Shown here piece by piece: positions 5,670-7,447 of a stretch of DNA of 7,447 bases (position 1 is the stretch's first letter; each line of letters opens with the position of its first letter). The notes under the pieces are model-generated. The model ran no database searches and was not told where the DNA came from. It saw nothing but the letters and a program-made list of their open reading frames with translations. Made by a program: the position numbers and the translations under genes. Source of the DNA: Pseudanabaena sp. UBA1465 (GTDB lineage: Bacteria; Cyanobacteriota; Cyanobacteriia; Pseudanabaenales; Pseudanabaenaceae); contig DCSN01000003.1 of NCBI GenBank assembly GCA_002325645.1, forward strand, positions 20,346-27,792. The letters are read 5' to 3'.

Positions 5670-7106
5670 ATGACTGCAACGGTTCAAGCACTTGTCAACC
5701 AACCATATAAATACGGATTTGTTACATCCATTGAGTCGGACACAATTCCTCGCGGGCTTAGCGAAGATGTCGTCCGCATGATTTCGGCTAAGAAAAACGA
5801 GCCAGAATATATGCTGGAATTTCGTCTCAAAGCGTATCGCCAATGGTTAAAGATGCAAGAACCGACTTGGGCGCATGTGGATTATCCTGCGATCGATTAT
5901 CAAGATATCGTTTACTATTCCGCACCTAAGCAGTCCAAGAAAAAGGCAAGCCTCGATGAAGTCGATCCCGAACTATTGGATGCCTTTGAGAAATTAGGTA
6001 TTCCCCTCGACGAGCAAAAACGTCTTGCCAATGTCGCTGTAGATGCGATCTTTGACAGCGTTTCCATTGCAACTACCTTTAAAAAAGATTTAGCGAAAGT
6101 CGGCGTGATTTTCTGCTCGATCGCCGAAGCAATGCACGAATATCCTGAATTGATTAAAAAGTATTTGGGCAGTGTCGTGCCGATCGCCGACAATTATTTT
6201 TCGGCTCTCAATTCCGCCGTATTTACCGATGGTTCTTTTGTGTATATTCCCAAAGGTGTAAGATGCCCGATGGATTTATCCACCTATTTTCGGATCAATA
6301 ATGCAGATGCTGGACAGTTTGAGCGCACGTTGATTGTCGCTGAAGAAGGCAGTTATGTTAGCTACCTTGAAGGTTGCACCGCACCGATGTTTGACACAAA
6401 TCAACTCCATGCGGCGATCGTCGAATTAGTCGTCCTCGATGATGCCGAAATCAAATATTCCACCGTACAGAACTGGTATGCTGGCGATAAAAATGGCAAA
6501 GGCGGCATCTATAATTTTGTGACCAAACGCGGCTTGTGTCTAGGCAAAAACTCCAAAATCTCTTGGACGCAAGTGGAAACTGGTTCCGCGATTACTTGGA
6601 AATATCCTAGCTGTGTATTAGTCGGCGAAAATTCTGTCGGTGAGTTTTATTCAGTTGCTTTAACTAATAACAAGCAACAGGCTGATACAGGCTCAAAAAT
6701 GGTGCATATCGGCAAAAATACCCGCAGCAAGATTATTTCCAAGGGTATTTCTGCAGGTGGCTCACAAAATAGCTATCGCGGCTTAGTGAAGATTTCGCCA
6801 AAAGCCGAAGGGGCAAGAAATTATTCTCAATGTGACTCAATGCTAATCGGTGATTGCTCACAGGCGAATACTTTCCCCTATATCCAAGTCCAAAACAATA
6901 CCGCCCGCGTTGAGCATGAAGCATCTACTTCTAAAATTGGTGAAGAGCAACTCTTCTACTTTCAGCAACGTGGAATTGCGATGGAAGATGCTGTATCCAT
7001 GATTATTAGCGGCTTCTGTAAGGAAGTGTTTAATGTATTACCGATGGAATTTGCGGTTGAAGCTGATAAACTCTTGGCTTTGAAACTGGAAAATAGTGTG
7101 GGTTAA
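5670..7106 (+). CDS. sufB: SufB, scaffold subunit of the SufBC2D iron-sulfur assembly complex
   Basis: This 478-residue cytosolic protein receives sulfur from the SufS/SufE cysteine desulfurase and builds the nascent cluster together with SufD and the ATPase SufC. Recognisable family stretches include the N-terminal YKYGFVTSIESDTIPRGLSE, IPKGVRCPMDLSTYFRIN, and the C-terminal core from RNYSQCDSMLIG to EHEASTSKIGEEQLFYF. C388 corresponds to E. coli Cys405, because the following VEHE motif (H416, E417) is at the same +28 spacing. Length fits an intact, intein-free SufB. The ATG at 5670 follows AGGAG (5654-5658) after 11 bases, and the same ATCAGGAGC word precedes sufR. Predicted control is by SufR from the operator at 5565-5580. 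Unlike the usual sufBCDS order, a strong terminator follows at once and sufC is not next. Confidence 0.97.
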   Translation: MTATVQALVNQPYKYGFVTSIESDTIPRGLSEDVVRMISAKKNEPEYMLEFRLKAYRQWLKMQEPTWAHVDYPAIDYQDIVYYSAPKQSKKKASLDEVDPELLDAFEKLGIPLDEQKRLANVAVDAIFDSVSIATTFKKDLAKVGVIFCSIAEAMHEYPELIKKYLGSVVPIADNYFSALNSAVFTDGSFVYIPKGVRCPMDLSTYFRINNADAGQFERTLIVAEEGSYVSYLEGCTAPMFDTNQLHAAIVELVVLDDAEIKYSTVQNWYAGDKNGKGGIYNFVTKRGLCLGKNSKISWTQVETGSAITWKYPSCVLVGENSVGEFYSVALTNNKQQADTGSKMVHIGKNTRSKIISKGISAGGSQNSYRGLVKISPKAEGARNYSQCDSMLIGDCSQANTFPYIQVQNNTARVEHEASTSKIGEEQLFYFQQRGIAMEDAVSMIISGFCKEVFNVLPMEFAVEADKLLALKLENSVG

Positions 7107-7139
7107 AATAAAGTTGACGCTTTGCGTCAACTTTATTTT
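7105..7139. terminator. Intrinsic terminator of sufB
   Basis: AAAATAAAGTTGACG (7105-7119) and CGTCAACTTTATTTT (7125-7139) form a perfect 15-bp stem with a CTTTG loop. The final T-rich arm serves as U-tract and the sufB TAA (7104-7106) overlaps its base. The loop and the two closing pairs, CG-CTTTG-CG, are identical to those of the terminator at 4418-4458. Being symmetric, it may also work on the minus strand. Confidence 0.9.
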
Positions 7140-7154
7140 GGGTATTACAGAATT

Positions 7155-7447
7155 ATGGAAGAACTTATAGAACTGCGATCGCTAATTCAGAGAGGAGATA
7201 CACAGTCTGCTCTGCTGCTGATTGATGAACTGGAAGAGATGAGCAAAGACGACAAGATTAATAAAATCCAAAGTTATGCTGTGATTCTTTTACTACATCT
7301 AATCAAGCAGTCGGCTGAACAGAGATCTACTAGTTCTTGGGACGTATCAATCCGTAATTCTATATTCTCAATCCAACGCACAAACAAACGCCGTAAGGCT
7401 GGCGGAAATTATTTAAGCGATCGCGAACTTCAAGAAATTCTCGAAGA
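7155..7447 (+). CDS. DUF29-like protein, truncated by the window end
   Basis: An open frame of 97 complete codons starts at ATG 7155 and runs off the right edge without a stop. The N-terminal part (MEELIELRSLIQRGDTQSAL, LLIDELEEMS) is helical. Then follow AVILLLHLIKQ (about 42-52) and a Trp-containing SSWDVSIRNSIFSIQR segment (about 60-74). The pattern of Glu/Asp-rich helix, LLLHLIK and W-x-x-x-I-R resembles DUF29, a small family of unknown function common in cyanobacteria. The frame has two HIP1 octamers, suiting a resident gene. There is no clear Shine-Dalgarno, and the gene begins 48 bp after sufB, behind its terminator, so it is probably expressed separately. Family assignment is by eye; no function can be given. 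Confidence 0.6.
   Translation, partial: MEELIELRSLIQRGDTQSALLLIDELEEMSKDDKINKIQSYAVILLLHLIKQSAEQRSTSSWDVSIRNSIFSIQRTNKRRKAGGNYLSDRELQEILE

Noticed and set aside
5652..6924. Minus-strand open frames over sufB (5652-5843, 5915-6193, 6733-6924)
   Set aside because: They are antisense to a strongly conserved SufB sequence and show no family features.
5670..7106. Intein or frameshift in sufB
   Set aside because: SufB inteins are known, but this frame is continuous, of normal length, and conserved motifs are uninterrupted.
251..7106. Light-controlled Fe-S assembly through the kinase and suf genes
   Set aside because: The kinase is convergent with nfuA and separated by a strong bidirectional terminator. 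Adjacency alone does not support a functional link.
1..7447. Mobile element, CRISPR array, tRNA or rRNA
   Set aside because: No transposase, terminal repeats, regularly spaced repeats or RNA gene folds were seen. The tandem repeats present are short and local.

Overview
This window is ordinary chromosomal cyanobacterial DNA. The evidence is eight exact copies of the HIP1 octamer GCGATCGC in 7.4 kb, a cyanobacterial-type SufR repressor facing sufB, a short NfuA made of the NFU domain alone, and a very large multisensor histidine kinase with a cyanobacteriochrome-like GAF domain. The A+T-leaning codon use and gene style would fit a filamentous lineage such as Pseudanabaena. The genus is a guess; the phylum is not.

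Left part (1-4458): a hairpin at 24-51 probably closes a transcription unit that lies off the left edge. A gene-free leader follows, then one 1389-codon hybrid histidine kinase (251-4420, +). Its order is GAF, membrane helix, CHASE3-like extracytoplasmic helices, membrane helix, PAS, cyanobacteriochrome-type GAF, HisKA, HATPase, REC, REC, Hpt. The second GAF has a Cys in a D-x-C-F motif and a second Cys 28 residues later, the signature of dual-cysteine (DXCF) photoreceptors. A perfect 18-bp hairpin that includes the kinase stop codon separates it from the convergent nfuA.

Middle and right part (4460-7106): an iron-sulfur assembly cluster. nfuA (Fe-S carrier) and sufR ([4Fe-4S] repressor) are on the minus strand, and sufB (scaffold of the SufBCD complex) diverges from sufR on the plus strand. 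The roughly 190-bp sufR-sufB intergenic region holds a perfect SufR-type operator (CAAC-N6-GTTG, 5566-5579), a degenerate second site, plausible promoters for both directions, and a short 12-bp-period repeat in the sufB leader. Inferred logic: holo-SufR represses sufB (and probably itself) when clusters are plentiful. Cluster loss on oxidative stress or iron limitation releases it. NfuA next door would deliver finished clusters.

Right edge (7105-7447): a strong hairpin overlaps the sufB stop codon, and sufC does not follow. A DUF29-like small gene starts at 7155 and runs off the end. sufB therefore looks uncoupled from sufCDS, at least locally. I see no mobile element, CRISPR array, tRNA or rRNA, and no clear new multi-gene system. 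The most unusual items are the predicted photosensory hybrid kinase and the architecture of the suf control region.
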